Of a stretch of DNA of 64,000 nucleotides, positions 24,706-32,857 are shown one piece after another. Origin of the DNA: Actinoplanes sp. SE50/110 (lineage in GTDB: Bacteria; Actinomycetota; Actinomycetes; Mycobacteriales; Micromonosporaceae). The DNA lies in assembly GCF_900119315.1 (NCBI RefSeq), contig NZ_LT827010.1, positions 3,939,001-4,003,000 on the forward strand. The letters are read 5' to 3'. The notes under the pieces were generated by a model. That model ran no database searches. It was given only the letters and a program-made list of their open reading frames with translations, and was not told the DNA's origin. The position numbers were made by a program, and so were the translations under genes. Within the stretch, counting starts at the first letter, position 1. Each line of letters begins with the position of its first letter.

Positions 24706-25979
24706 CAGGCGACCGTCTGCTCGGCGCGGCGGGCCAGCAGGTCCTCGAGGATGTCCTGCGAGCGGTGGGCCAGCACGCTGATCAGCGAATCGGCGATGCC
24801 GTGCGTCTGCTCGTTGAAGCCCTGCAGATACAGCGCGCCCCACGCCGAGTCGCCGATGTCGACCCGGTAGGAGCGGCTGACCGTGACGCTGTCCAGGCCG
24901 ATCCGGTCGGCCAGGTCCCGCATCATCCGGGGCATCCGCTGGTCGTACCCGGTGCCCAGCAGTACCACGTCGCAGCGCAGCGGCTCGGTCTTGCCGCTGG
25001 TCCGGTCGCGCAGGTCCAGCACCACGTCCTCGCCGTCCATGGTGGCCCCGACGACCTCGCACATCGGGCGGATCGACGAGCGTTGCGGTCCGACGAACTT
25101 CTGCTGATACTGCATCGTGTAGAGCTCGTCGAGGAACGGCGGGGCGAGCCCGGCGTAGTTGGTCAGGCGCATCTCGTCGAGGATCTGGGCACGGGTCTCC
25201 GGTGCGCTGGAGTAGAACTCGTCGACGAACGACGGGAAGAACAGTTCGTTGACGAACTTGCTGGTCTGGTAGTTCTGCAGCCCGACCGAGCGGATCACCC
25301 AGGTCGACTGGCACATCGGCAGGTTCTGGTGCAGGGCGTAGAACATCTCGGCCGAGCTCTGGGCTCCACCGACGACCACCGCCCGGACGGGCCGGTCGTC
25401 GGGGATCTGGCCGATCCGGCTCTGGAACTTGGTGCTGTGGATGACCCGATCGGCCGGGAGCGTGCTGAAGACCTCCGGAATATGCGGGTCTCGTCCGCCC
25501 CCGATGACCAGGTCGCGGCAGCGGATCGTGTCGCCGTCGGTCAGGGTGACCTGCCAGCCGGCGATCGAGCCGTCGGCGGCGACGGTCGCCTCGATCGCCG
25601 ACGCCCGCGCGTTGTAGCGGATGCGTACGCGCTCCAGGCTGGACGCCGCCCACTGCAGATAGTCGGACAACTCCCACCGGAACGGGTGGAAGGTCCCCAT
25701 GTTGACGAACTCGTTCAGGCGGCCGCTCTCGTGCAGGAAGTTGAGGAACGAGAACCGGCTGCGCGGGTTGCGCAGCGTCACCAGGTCCTTGAGGAACGAC
25801 ACCTGGCTGCGGGCCCACGGCATCAGCAGGTTGCGCTGCCATTTGATGTCCGGGCTCTGTTCCAACAGCATCGTGCTGCCGGCCAGATCGGCCGGGCCGG
25901 AGTCCTCAAGCGCTACTGCGAGAGCCAGATTGGCCGGCCCCGCGCCGATCGCCAGAATGCCGACCTCATGGTCTGTCAT
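24705..25979 (-). CDS. L-lysine/L-ornithine N-hydroxylase (NADPH-dependent flavin monooxygenase)
   Basis: 424 residues. FAD motif GAGPANLALA lies at residues 12-21, the NADPH motif VVVGGAQSSAEMFYAL near 210, and LLGTGYDQRMP near 350, all as in IucD/SidA/PvdA enzymes. These hydroxylate the side-chain amine of lysine or ornithine. No siderophore synthetase is near, whereas the next genes match the hydrazine pathway, so lysine N6-hydroxylation as the first step of N-N bond formation is favoured. ATG at 25979 has GGTGAG five bases upstream; a GTG three codons earlier is less likely. First gene of the 11-gene operon. Confidence 0.9.
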   Translation of the reverse strand: MTDHEVGILAIGAGPANLALAVALEDSGPADLAGSTMLLEQSPDIKWQRNLLMPWARSQVSFLKDLVTLRNPRSRFSFLNFLHESGRLNEFVNMGTFHPFRWELSDYLQWAASSLERVRIRYNARASAIEATVAADGSIAGWQVTLTDGDTIRCRDLVIGGGRDPHIPEVFSTLPADRVIHSTKFQSRIGQIPDDRPVRAVVVGGAQSSAEMFYALHQNLPMCQSTWVIRSVGLQNYQTSKFVNELFFPSFVDEFYSSAPETRAQILDEMRLTNYAGLAPPFLDELYTMQYQQKFVGPQRSSIRPMCEVVGATMDGEDVVLDLRDRTSGKTEPLRCDVVLLGTGYDQRMPRMMRDLADRIGLDSVTVSRSYRVDIGDSAWGALYLQGFNEQTHGIADSLISVLAHRSQDILEDLLARRAEQTVA

Positions 25980-26020
25980 GCATCTCACCTCGACTTATCG
26001 CTCGTGCCCGCGATCGGCTC

Positions 26021-26035
26021 GTTCCGGTGCGGAAC
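26021..26035. promoter_or_regulatory. GTTCCG-GTG-CGGAAC palindrome upstream of the N-hydroxylase operon
   Basis: A perfect 6-3-6 inverted repeat 42 bases upstream of the N-hydroxylase start codon. It lies where an operator or promoter element of the biosynthetic operon would be expected. Not linked to a specific regulator by sequence. Confidence 0.35.
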
Positions 26036-26075
26036 CGTTGTCGACCGCCGCACCCCGATCGTCTGGGGTACCCCT

Positions 26076-26127
26076 GGAACACCCGCAGGAAGGACCGCTG
26101 GAACCGGCCGGGAACTCAGACTGGAAC
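26076..26127 (-). promoter_or_regulatory. Phased GTTCC repeats, candidate SARP operator
   Basis: On the minus strand GTTCC occurs with starts equivalent to 26127, 26115, 26104 and 26080, i.e. spacings of 12, 11 and 24 bases. SARP activators bind direct repeats spaced by one helical turn upstream of the -10 region. The cluster lies between the terminator of the upstream unit and the N-hydroxylase start, so it may be the site of the SARP encoded 2 kb away. Motif assignment is inference. Confidence 0.4.
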
Positions 26128-26145
26128 AGGCTGCGGGCACAAGGC

Positions 26146-26181
26146 GGCCCCCGGTTCGTCCGTACGGAGGAACCGGGGGCC
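26146..26181 (-). terminator. Strong hairpin after the radical SAM gene
   Basis: GGCCCCCGGTTC at 26146-26157 pairs perfectly with GAACCGGGGGCC at 26170-26181; the 12-base loop contains a second small palindrome. It lies 27 bases after the radical SAM stop on the minus strand and separates this unit from the N-hydroxylase operon. No T run. Confidence 0.7.
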
Positions 26182-26207
26182 GGCAGAGGAGATGGAAGGC
26201 CGTCAGG

Positions 26208-28124
26208 TCAGCGTGGCGGGCCGGCCGGCAGTGCCAGGGACAGGGCGAGCGACTCGTCCAGGAACATCAGGCCGCGCTGGCGGAACTCGTCGAACGCCTC
26301 GCGGATCTCGTCCGGGGACAGGCGCCCGCCCAGCCGTTCGTGGGCCGCGGCAGCACCGATCGGCCGGTCGCTGCACAGCGTGTACAGATCGGCGATCGGC
26401 CCCTCGAACGTGTAGGTGCCCTCGGTACCCGGGCGCCGGCCGTCATAGATCTGGATCACTCCCGGCGACGACCAGAAGGTCAGCGTCGGCCGGTTGCCGC
26501 CGTCCCAGGCCGCGACCCAGTCGGCCACCCCTTGGCGTACGCCGTCGTAGGCGTGCTCGGGCAGCGCGCCGGGCAGGTCGTACTCGAAGAAGTAGGCGGT
26601 CCGGCGCAGGTCCACCTCGTCGGGGTAGACATAGGTGTACGCCCGTTCCGGGGTCTTCGTCGGCGATGCGGTGAACAGCGGGCTGAACCGCTCGATCCAC
26701 AGCCGCCCGGCGCTGGACGGCGGGGCGAGGTGCACCAGGTGCGGCAGCACCGCGGCCTGGTCGCGGTAGTCCTCCTCGGTCTCGCCCGGGAAGCCCCAGA
26801 GGATGTTCCAGCCGCACCCGACGCCGTAGTAGGCGGCCCAGCGCAGCAGGTTGACGTTCTGCGCGGCGCGGACCCCCTTGTTCATCAGCCGCAGGACGTT
26901 CGAGCTCAACGATTCGATGCCCGGTTGGATCCCGGTCACCCCGCCCTGGGCCAACGCGCGGACCTGACTGCGGTTCAGGTTCGCCTTGACCTCGTAGAAG
27001 ATGTCCAAGGTGACGCCGGCCCGCGCGAGCACCGGGAACAGGTCCGACAGATAGGCCATGTCGACGATGTTGTCCACGCCGTGGAACCGGAAGCTGCGGT
27101 ACCGGCGGGCCTGGGCGACCAGTTCGTCGGCCACCCGCTGCGGGGACTTCGACCGGAACTGCATGCTGGAGCCGTTGAGCCCGCAGAAGGTGCAGTGGTG
27201 CTTCTCGCCCCACCAGCAGCCGCGAGCGGTCTCGAAGGGAATCGGTACGGGGCTCGGGCCGGTACGGGGCAGCACGCCGAGCCGGCCGGCCCGCTCGAAA
27301 TACTCGGTGTAGTCCGGCAGCGGCTGGTCGTCCAGGTGGCGTAACGGCGGGGCCGGTGGCGTGACCACGACGTCGCCGCCGTCCCGGTGCACCACACCCG
27401 GGACGGCGCCGGGGCTGGCCCCGGCGACCAGGCAGTCCAGCAGCCGGGGGAGGGCGGCATCGGCCTCCCCGACCACTGCCAGGTCGATGCAGCCCACCGC
27501 GCGGACCCATTCCGGGCCCATCTCGCCGTCGAAGTTGGCGCCGCCGAAGATGGTGACCAGGCCGGGGTAGCGCTGCTTGAGCCGGCGGGCCAGGGCGAAG
27601 GACGCGGTGTTCTGCTGGAACGTGGTGGTGAAGCCGACCGCCCGGGCGCCGTGGAAGACCGGGTCGGCGGCGAGCGCGTCGAGGTAGGCCGGCGCGTCCT
27701 CGTGCCGGACCCGCAGCAGCCGATCGCGCCACGTCGACTCGTCGGCGCCCCCCAGCTCCGCCAACTCGGCGGCGTAGTCGTCCAGCAGCTTGCCGTTCGG
27801 GTCCGGGGCGGTGGACCCGAACGCCTCCACCGAGAACAGCCAGTCCGCGACCATCCGGGCCCGCCGCCCGGCCAGGAGGTGGTAATACTCGGCTCCCAGC
27901 CGGGCGGCGAAGTCGAGGTTCCCGTGCAGGGTCTGCGCCGGGTAGCCGTGCTGCCGCAGGATCGCCGCGAGCAGGCCGATCTGAATGGAGGGCCAGCCGG
28001 TCTCCAGGAACGGCATCGCCACCAGCACCACCGGCCATTGCGCCCGTTGCCCGGCATCCGGGTGGGCGAGCCCCACCGGGGTGGCAGGGACGTCCTTGCT
28101 CACCAGCGGCAGTTCGGTACCCAC
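26208..28124 (-). CDS. RiPP-maturation-type radical SAM enzyme with B12-like N-domain
   Basis: 638 residues. The cluster motif is C303-x7-C311-x2-C314 in RGCWWGEKHHCTFCGLNG, followed by FRSKSPQRVADEL, EVKANL and GIQPGIESLS; this combination is characteristic of the RiPP maturation radical SAM protein 1 family (TIGR03975). Residues 160-235 resemble the B12-binding fold. Such enzymes modify ribosomal peptides. The gene starts at GTG five bases after the stop of a 72-residue peptide gene, the likely substrate. It lies downstream of the SARP gene and upstream of a strong hairpin, so the three genes form one unit. How it relates to the hydrazine operon is unknown. Confidence 0.88.
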   Translation of the reverse strand: MGTELPLVSKDVPATPVGLAHPDAGQRAQWPVVLVAMPFLETGWPSIQIGLLAAILRQHGYPAQTLHGNLDFAARLGAEYYHLLAGRRARMVADWLFSVEAFGSTAPDPNGKLLDDYAAELAELGGADESTWRDRLLRVRHEDAPAYLDALAADPVFHGARAVGFTTTFQQNTASFALARRLKQRYPGLVTIFGGANFDGEMGPEWVRAVGCIDLAVVGEADAALPRLLDCLVAGASPGAVPGVVHRDGGDVVVTPPAPPLRHLDDQPLPDYTEYFERAGRLGVLPRTGPSPVPIPFETARGCWWGEKHHCTFCGLNGSSMQFRSKSPQRVADELVAQARRYRSFRFHGVDNIVDMAYLSDLFPVLARAGVTLDIFYEVKANLNRSQVRALAQGGVTGIQPGIESLSSNVLRLMNKGVRAAQNVNLLRWAAYYGVGCGWNILWGFPGETEEDYRDQAAVLPHLVHLAPPSSAGRLWIERFSPLFTASPTKTPERAYTYVYPDEVDLRRTAYFFEYDLPGALPEHAYDGVRQGVADWVAAWDGGNRPTLTFWSSPGVIQIYDGRRPGTEGTYTFEGPIADLYTLCSDRPIGAAAAHERLGGRLSPDEIREAFDEFRQRGLMFLDESLALSLALPAGPPR

Positions 28125-28129
28125 AGCCG

Positions 28130-28348
28130 TTAGTCCCCCAGAACGATCTGGACGGTGAGGCCGTCGTCGCTCTGCGCGGGCCCCGCGACGAAGGCCGACT
28201 GGAACTGGTCGTGGATGGACGGCGCCGGGTCGGCCGCGGCGGCCCCGCCGCTCAGGACCGCTCCTGCGGCGAGGCCACCCAGGATGACGACCGCGGCCCG
28301 CCGGCCGCGCCTGGTCACGGTGTCCTTCTCCGAGTCTTCCTGCGACAC
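28130..28348 (-). CDS. Small peptide with signal-like N-terminus, candidate RiPP precursor
   Basis: 72 residues starting at GTG with an AAAGGTGAG ribosome binding site that overlaps the last codons of the SARP gene. Residues 1-17 are charged (VSQEDSEKDTVTRRGRR), 18-40 are hydrophobic and end in a GGAAAA-D step, and about 33 residues follow that are rich in D, Q, S and A. The layout fits a secreted or membrane-anchored peptide. Because it sits between a SARP gene and a RiPP-type radical SAM gene with gaps of four and five bases, it is proposed as the substrate of that enzyme. There is no cysteine and no known leader motif, so this is inference. Confidence 0.6.
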   Translation of the reverse strand: MSQEDSEKDTVTRRGRRAAVVILGGLAAGAVLSGGAAAADPAPSIHDQFQSAFVAGPAQSDDGLTVQIVLGD

Positions 28349-28352
28349 TTTC

Positions 28353-31244
28353 TCACCTTTCGTTAGCGGCGCCACCGGCGCCGTGAGCGTCCAACCGTGC
28401 CTGGAGGAGCACGGCGTCGGGGTGGCCGAGCTCCTCCAAGATCGTGCGAGCCTGCTCCCATCGGCTCCGGGCCTGGTCGATGCGACCGGATGCCTGCTGG
28501 GTGTCGCCGAGGCGCTGCAGGGTGATCGCCACCTCGTAGCGGTCACCGAGCTCACCCCACCGGGCGAGCGCCTGCGCATAGGAGTCGAGCGCCTCGTCGT
28601 AGTGGCCGAGGTGGTGATGGGCGTTGCCGAGGATGGCCCAGGTGTCGGCCTGGCCGGGCCAGTTGCCCTCGCGGTGCAGGCGCAGCGCGTCGTGGCAGTG
28701 GCGCATCGCCGCGTCGTGGTCGCCGAGCCGGCTGTAGTACCAGCCGACCCAGCTCAGCGCGTCGGCCTTACCCATCCGGTCGCCGGCCTCGTGGAACTGG
28801 CACAGGGCCCGGGTGGCCCGCCGCAACGCCTGCTCGTACTCGCCCCGGTGTTCCAGTCCACGGGCGATGTCGAGCAGCAGCCGGCCCTGCCGGGACCTGT
28901 CACCGAGCTGGTCGAACAGGTGCAGCGCCCGCTCCGCGTGGGTGTCGGCCTCCGCGATCAGGCCGAGGTGACGGCAGGCGATGTTGAGCAGCTGATGCGC
29001 CTGCGCCACGCCGGCCCGGTCGCCGAGCTGGCGGCTGGCGAGCAGGGCGGCCCGCAGGCAACGGGCCCAGCTGTGGAACTGGCCCTGGTAGTTGAGGAAC
29101 GCGGTGACCGTCCAGGTGAGGCGGCTCGTGTACGCGGTGAATCCGGCTCCGGTGGCATGGGCGATCGCGTTCAGCAGCACCGGTTGTTCGGCGGTGAACC
29201 AGGCCAGTGCCTCGTCCGGGCCGGCGAAGGCCAGCACCGTGGCGTCCGGCCCGGGAGGATCGACGACGATCGGTGTGCGGTACGGATACAGGGTGCGGTC
29301 GGCGGCATGCGCCGAATGCAGGTAGTGGTCGAGCAGCCGTTCGGTCGCCGCCTGCCGCTCGGTCACCGATTCCTCCTCCTCGACCTGCTCGGCCGCGTAC
29401 GCCCGCAGGAGGTCGTGGAAGGTGAAACGGCCGGGTGTGTGCTCCTCGATCATGTGGGCGCCGGACAGTTCGGCCATTATCCGGCGGGCCTGTCGCGCCG
29501 GGACCCCGGCGAGGCTGGCCGCGGCCGGTGCGGTGATGTCCGGTCCCGGGTGCAGCCCGAGCAGTCGGAACAGCCGGGCCGCCGGGGCGCTGAGCTGGTG
29601 GTACGACCAGGACAGGACGGCCCGCGCGTCGGTGCTCTCGGTCTCGCCGATGAACGCGTCCAGCACGTCGGCCCGGGCCGGGCGCAGTTCCTCGGCCAGC
29701 GCGGACAGCCGGTACCGCGGGTGCGGTGCGGCCCGGGAGGCCACCAGGGCCAGCGCCAGGGGGAGCCGGGCGCAGGCCGCGACCACCGCGGCCGCCGCCA
29801 GCGGCTCGGTGGCCACCCGCTCGGGACCGATCCGGCGGCTCAGCAGTTCCGTGGCCTCCTCGGCGGTCGGCAGCTCCACGGTCACCGGGACGGCGCCGGC
29901 CGCGACCAGGCCGGAGAGCCGGCTGCGGCTGGTCACCACGACCATGCAGCCGGGCGTCCCGGGCAGCAAGGGGTGTACCTGCTCGGTGTTGCGGGCGTTG
30001 TCCAGCACCAGCAACAGGCGCATACCGGCGAGCAGGCTCCGGTAACGGGCGGCCAGCTCATCGACCGTACCCTCGATCTGCTGCGTACCGACCCCGAGCG
30101 CGTCGAGGAGACCACGCAGCACCTCGGCCGGCCGTGCGACCGACCCGGACGGGTCGAAGCCGTGCAGGTTCACGTACAGCTGGCCGTCGGGGAACCGATG
30201 GCTGATGCGGTGGGCCCACTGCACGGCCAGTGAGGTCTTGCCGACACCGGCGGTGCCGGTGATCGCCGCGATCATCACGCTCTGCCCGCTGGCGGCCAGG
30301 GCGTCGAGGCGGTCCAACTCGGCCCGGCGACCGACGAACTCGGGCAGCCCGTGGGGCAGTTGAGCGGGTCGGGGTTCCGGCCGGGCCGGCCGGACGGGGA
30401 GCGGGGCCGGTCCGGGCGATGCCGGCACGGCCCCCGTCTGCGGCACCCGCGGGCCGGGGGCCAGCAGGTCCGGATCACCGTTGAGGATCCGCTTGTGCAG
30501 GGCCTGCAGTTCCGCCGCGGGCTCCACGCCGAGCTGGGAACTCAGGTGGTCGCGGGCCTCGCGGAAGGCCGCGAGCGCTTCGCCCTGCCGTCCTTCCTGG
30601 TACAACGCCCGCATGAGCAGGGCCCACAGCCGTTCCCGCAGAGGGTGCTGGGCCACCAGGCGGCCCGCCTCCTCGGCCAGGTCACGGTGCTCGCCCAGAG
30701 CCAGATCGATCTCGATACGCTCCTCTAGCGCGCTGATCCGCCGCTCGGCCAGGCGGTTGCGCTCCGCGTCCAGCAACGGGCTCGACAAGCCGTTCAGCGC
30801 GGGACCGCGCCACAGCTCCAGAGCTTCGTGCAGTGATCGGGATGCCGCTTTGAGGTCACCCTCGACGCGAGCGGCCCGCGCGCGGGCCACCCCGCGCTCG
30901 AACTCCTCGAGGTCGAGTCCGCCGTCGGGCAACGACAGGAGGTAGCCGGCGTCGGTCCAGGACAGCACCTGCGACGGGTGGTGGCCGGGCCGCACCGGTT
31001 CCAGCACGCGGCGCAGACCGGACACGTACTTCTGGACGAGATTCACCGCGTACGCCGGGGTGGACTCGCCCCAGATCGCCTCGATCAGCTCGGCGCGGCC
31101 GGTCGGCCGGTTGGCGCTCAGGGCCAGCACGGCGAGGACCACCTGCTGGCGCACCGGACCGAGACTGACCTGCTCGTCGTCGCGCCAGCCGAGCAGCGGC
31201 CCCAGGAGCTGGAGCCGGACCTGTGGCCCGTGGTGGCCTCTCAC
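28353..31244 (-). CDS. SARP-family transcriptional activator with NB-ARC and TPR domains (AfsR-like)
   Basis: 963 residues. Residues 8-100 form the winged-helix DNA-binding domain (VRLQLLGPLLGWRDD opening, AIWGESTPAYAVNLVQKYVS), 105-255 the bacterial transcriptional activation domain, 300-560 an NB-ARC ATPase with P-loop GTAGVGKTSLAVQ and LLVLDNA, and 680-955 tetratricopeptide repeats. Such AfsR/SARP regulators activate antibiotic clusters by recruiting RNA polymerase. It is the first gene of the unit containing the peptide and radical SAM genes, and the likely pathway-specific activator of both this unit and the hydrazine operon. Start is GTG at 31244. Confidence 0.92.
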   Translation of the reverse strand: MRGHHGPQVRLQLLGPLLGWRDDEQVSLGPVRQQVVLAVLALSANRPTGRAELIEAIWGESTPAYAVNLVQKYVSGLRRVLEPVRPGHHPSQVLSWTDAGYLLSLPDGGLDLEEFERGVARARAARVEGDLKAASRSLHEALELWRGPALNGLSSPLLDAERNRLAERRISALEERIEIDLALGEHRDLAEEAGRLVAQHPLRERLWALLMRALYQEGRQGEALAAFREARDHLSSQLGVEPAAELQALHKRILNGDPDLLAPGPRVPQTGAVPASPGPAPLPVRPARPEPRPAQLPHGLPEFVGRRAELDRLDALAASGQSVMIAAITGTAGVGKTSLAVQWAHRISHRFPDGQLYVNLHGFDPSGSVARPAEVLRGLLDALGVGTQQIEGTVDELAARYRSLLAGMRLLLVLDNARNTEQVHPLLPGTPGCMVVVTSRSRLSGLVAAGAVPVTVELPTAEEATELLSRRIGPERVATEPLAAAAVVAACARLPLALALVASRAAPHPRYRLSALAEELRPARADVLDAFIGETESTDARAVLSWSYHQLSAPAARLFRLLGLHPGPDITAPAAASLAGVPARQARRIMAELSGAHMIEEHTPGRFTFHDLLRAYAAEQVEEEESVTERQAATERLLDHYLHSAHAADRTLYPYRTPIVVDPPGPDATVLAFAGPDEALAWFTAEQPVLLNAIAHATGAGFTAYTSRLTWTVTAFLNYQGQFHSWARCLRAALLASRQLGDRAGVAQAHQLLNIACRHLGLIAEADTHAERALHLFDQLGDRSRQGRLLLDIARGLEHRGEYEQALRRATRALCQFHEAGDRMGKADALSWVGWYYSRLGDHDAAMRHCHDALRLHREGNWPGQADTWAILGNAHHHLGHYDEALDSYAQALARWGELGDRYEVAITLQRLGDTQQASGRIDQARSRWEQARTILEELGHPDAVLLQARLDAHGAGGAANER

Positions 31245-31756
31245 CGCGGCCAGCCGTCAGTCATGTGGAGCCCCTCATCGCGAGAACGTGGGACAGTCCA
31301 GTTGGCCACCGTCCCTGCTGGCAGCTTGGATTGTAAAGCGATGAACGTCTAAATCTACCGGTCATTTTTCACCAGTATCCGACAGCAGGGAAAGGCGGAC
31401 ATCGACGTCATATCCACATGGTTTGTCCGTCCGAACGTCGACATCGGAAGCTCCGTTGAGCTGGTCATCAGCCTGATACGCGACGGGAGCGGTACGTTTT
31501 GCGGATCGCGCACCGGCACTGTCTGCTGTATAGAACGTTGACGAATAGGCCGACCGCTGCGGTTGTCCGAAAAGCTGTCCGGCCGTGGGCGGCAATGGGG
31601 CGATGCGGTTAGGTGGAACAGTTCCCGAGCCGTTCGGGCCGTCGGTTCCCGCCCGCGTGCCGTGGCCTCGGCGTCATCGCCACCGTGACGTCGGCGCGGC
31701 GACGGTGTTGACGACGTACACAAGGGAAAGGACTTTGATCGTGGAAAGCCGGGAAC
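31245..31756. other. Intergenic region upstream of the SARP gene
   Basis: About 510 bases with no convincing gene; an open frame of 122 codons here has no recognisable protein character. The part from 31320 to 31400 is clearly A+T-richer than the surroundings and should hold the SARP promoter on the minus strand. Near 31748-31765 GCCGGGAAC is repeated twice in tandem. I see no other structure. Confidence 0.5.
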
Positions 31757-31790
31757 GCCGGGAACGCGGCGTGGTGGCCACGTTCCCGGC
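31757..31790 (-). terminator. Hairpin after the secreted protein gene
   Basis: GCCGGGAACG at 31757-31766 pairs perfectly with CGTTCCCGGC at 31781-31790 around a 14-base loop. It begins six bases after the stop codon of the minus-strand secreted protein gene, the usual place for an intrinsic terminator. Confidence 0.6.
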
Positions 31791-31796
31791 GGATCG

Positions 31797-32696
31797 TCAG
31801 CTGGTGAAATCGTTGAGGTCGTAGATGCCGAGGATGGTGCTGCCCGTCGGCCCGAGGTCGGCGTAGAGCGACGCCTCCACCATGATCAGGCCGCGGAAGG
31901 CGCCGTTGTCGTCCAGCACCTGCAACGCCGGCTTCAGGTGCCCGTGCACGATGCACGGGTCGGCGTGCACGGCGAACTGCTCATGGTTGTAGTACATCCG
32001 GCGGTCGGCGCCGCTGCCGGCGAGGTAAGCCTTGTTGGCGGAGTTGCCGACGCTGATGCAGGTGGCGCTGCACAGCTTGACGGTGGCTCCCGGGCGCAGG
32101 CCGAGCGAGGTGGTGCCCCACGGCGTCGGGTTCGTCGTCACACCCTCGGCGTTCTGGATGTACCGGCCGCTGAGCGTGGTGTTCGCGGCGAGCACCTGCT
32201 GCGCGGACAGGCCGGAGCCGAAACTGATCCGGCTGCCCCAGCCCCAGCCGTTCGTCGCGGTCGGATGGCTTGCCAGCTCCACCCTGGTGGCGGTGGCCTG
32301 GTTGGTGAACTTCCAGCGCTCGGTCTGCGGGTTGCCGCTCGTCCAGGAGATCGTCAGATCGTCGCCGGAGACGGACCAGGTGCCGAAAAGCTGCTGCGCG
32401 GGGTTCTGAAAACCGTCGGTGGTCAGGATCGGGCAGCTGTTGCCGCAGCCCTCGTTGGTGAACCCGGACGCGACGCTGGCCTCGGGTGTCTGGCTGTTCC
32501 ACGCCCAGTAGTCCGCCCGGGCCGACCCGTCGGCGCGCAGACTGTACTCGGCGAGCCGGACGAACGACGTGGCGCCGGCGTTGCGCATCAGCACCACGGT
32601 GTAGTTGGCCCGGTTACCGGGCGGAGTGGCGGTCGCCGCGGTGGCGGCGCCGGTGAGCCCGGCCATCGCCGCGACACCCACCAGGATCGACATCAT
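31797..32696 (-). CDS. Secreted protein of unknown function
   Basis: The frame encodes MMSILVGVAAMAGLTGAATAATA, a Sec-like signal region, and then about 270 residues with tryptophan-rich blocks (YWAWNSQTPEAS, GWGWGSRISFG) and four cysteines in two close pairs. No family recognised. The start is uncertain: ATG 32696 or 32693 gives a signal peptide without basic residues; TTG 32711 adds little; TTG 32834 is possible but places 46 residues before the hydrophobic core, and the DNA there is A+T-rich and promoter-like. The gene is divergent from a secreted phosphatase-fold gene. Confidence 0.65.
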   Translation of the reverse strand: MMSILVGVAAMAGLTGAATAATATPPGNRANYTVVLMRNAGATSFVRLAEYSLRADGSARADYWAWNSQTPEASVASGFTNEGCGNSCPILTTDGFQNPAQQLFGTWSVSGDDLTISWTSGNPQTERWKFTNQATATRVELASHPTATNGWGWGSRISFGSGLSAQQVLAANTTLSGRYIQNAEGVTTNPTPWGTTSLGLRPGATVKLCSATCISVGNSANKAYLAGSGADRRMYYNHEQFAVHADPCIVHGHLKPALQVLDDNGAFRGLIMVEASLYADLGPTGSTILGIYDLNDFTS

Positions 32697-32857
32697 CGCC
32701 GCGGCGAGCAACCGCCGGGCGAATCCCCATGTGAAGCCGATTTGGATCTCATGAATAGCTACCGTAATGAATGGAGGCAGCCTCCACTGAACCGGTGTTC
32801 CATCGCCGCCTCGGTATGGTTCGGGCTCGCTCAACCGCTTGTCTGATCAGGAGTGTC

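Noticed and set aside
24705..25979. Siderophore cluster based on the N-hydroxylase
   Set aside because: No IucA/IucC or NRPS synthetase, no iron-uptake genes and no acyltransferase in the operon; the neighbours fit a hydrazine route better.
31355..31723. Possible small gene upstream of the SARP
   Set aside because: No ribosome binding site, biased shadow-like composition, and the region has promoter-like A+T content.
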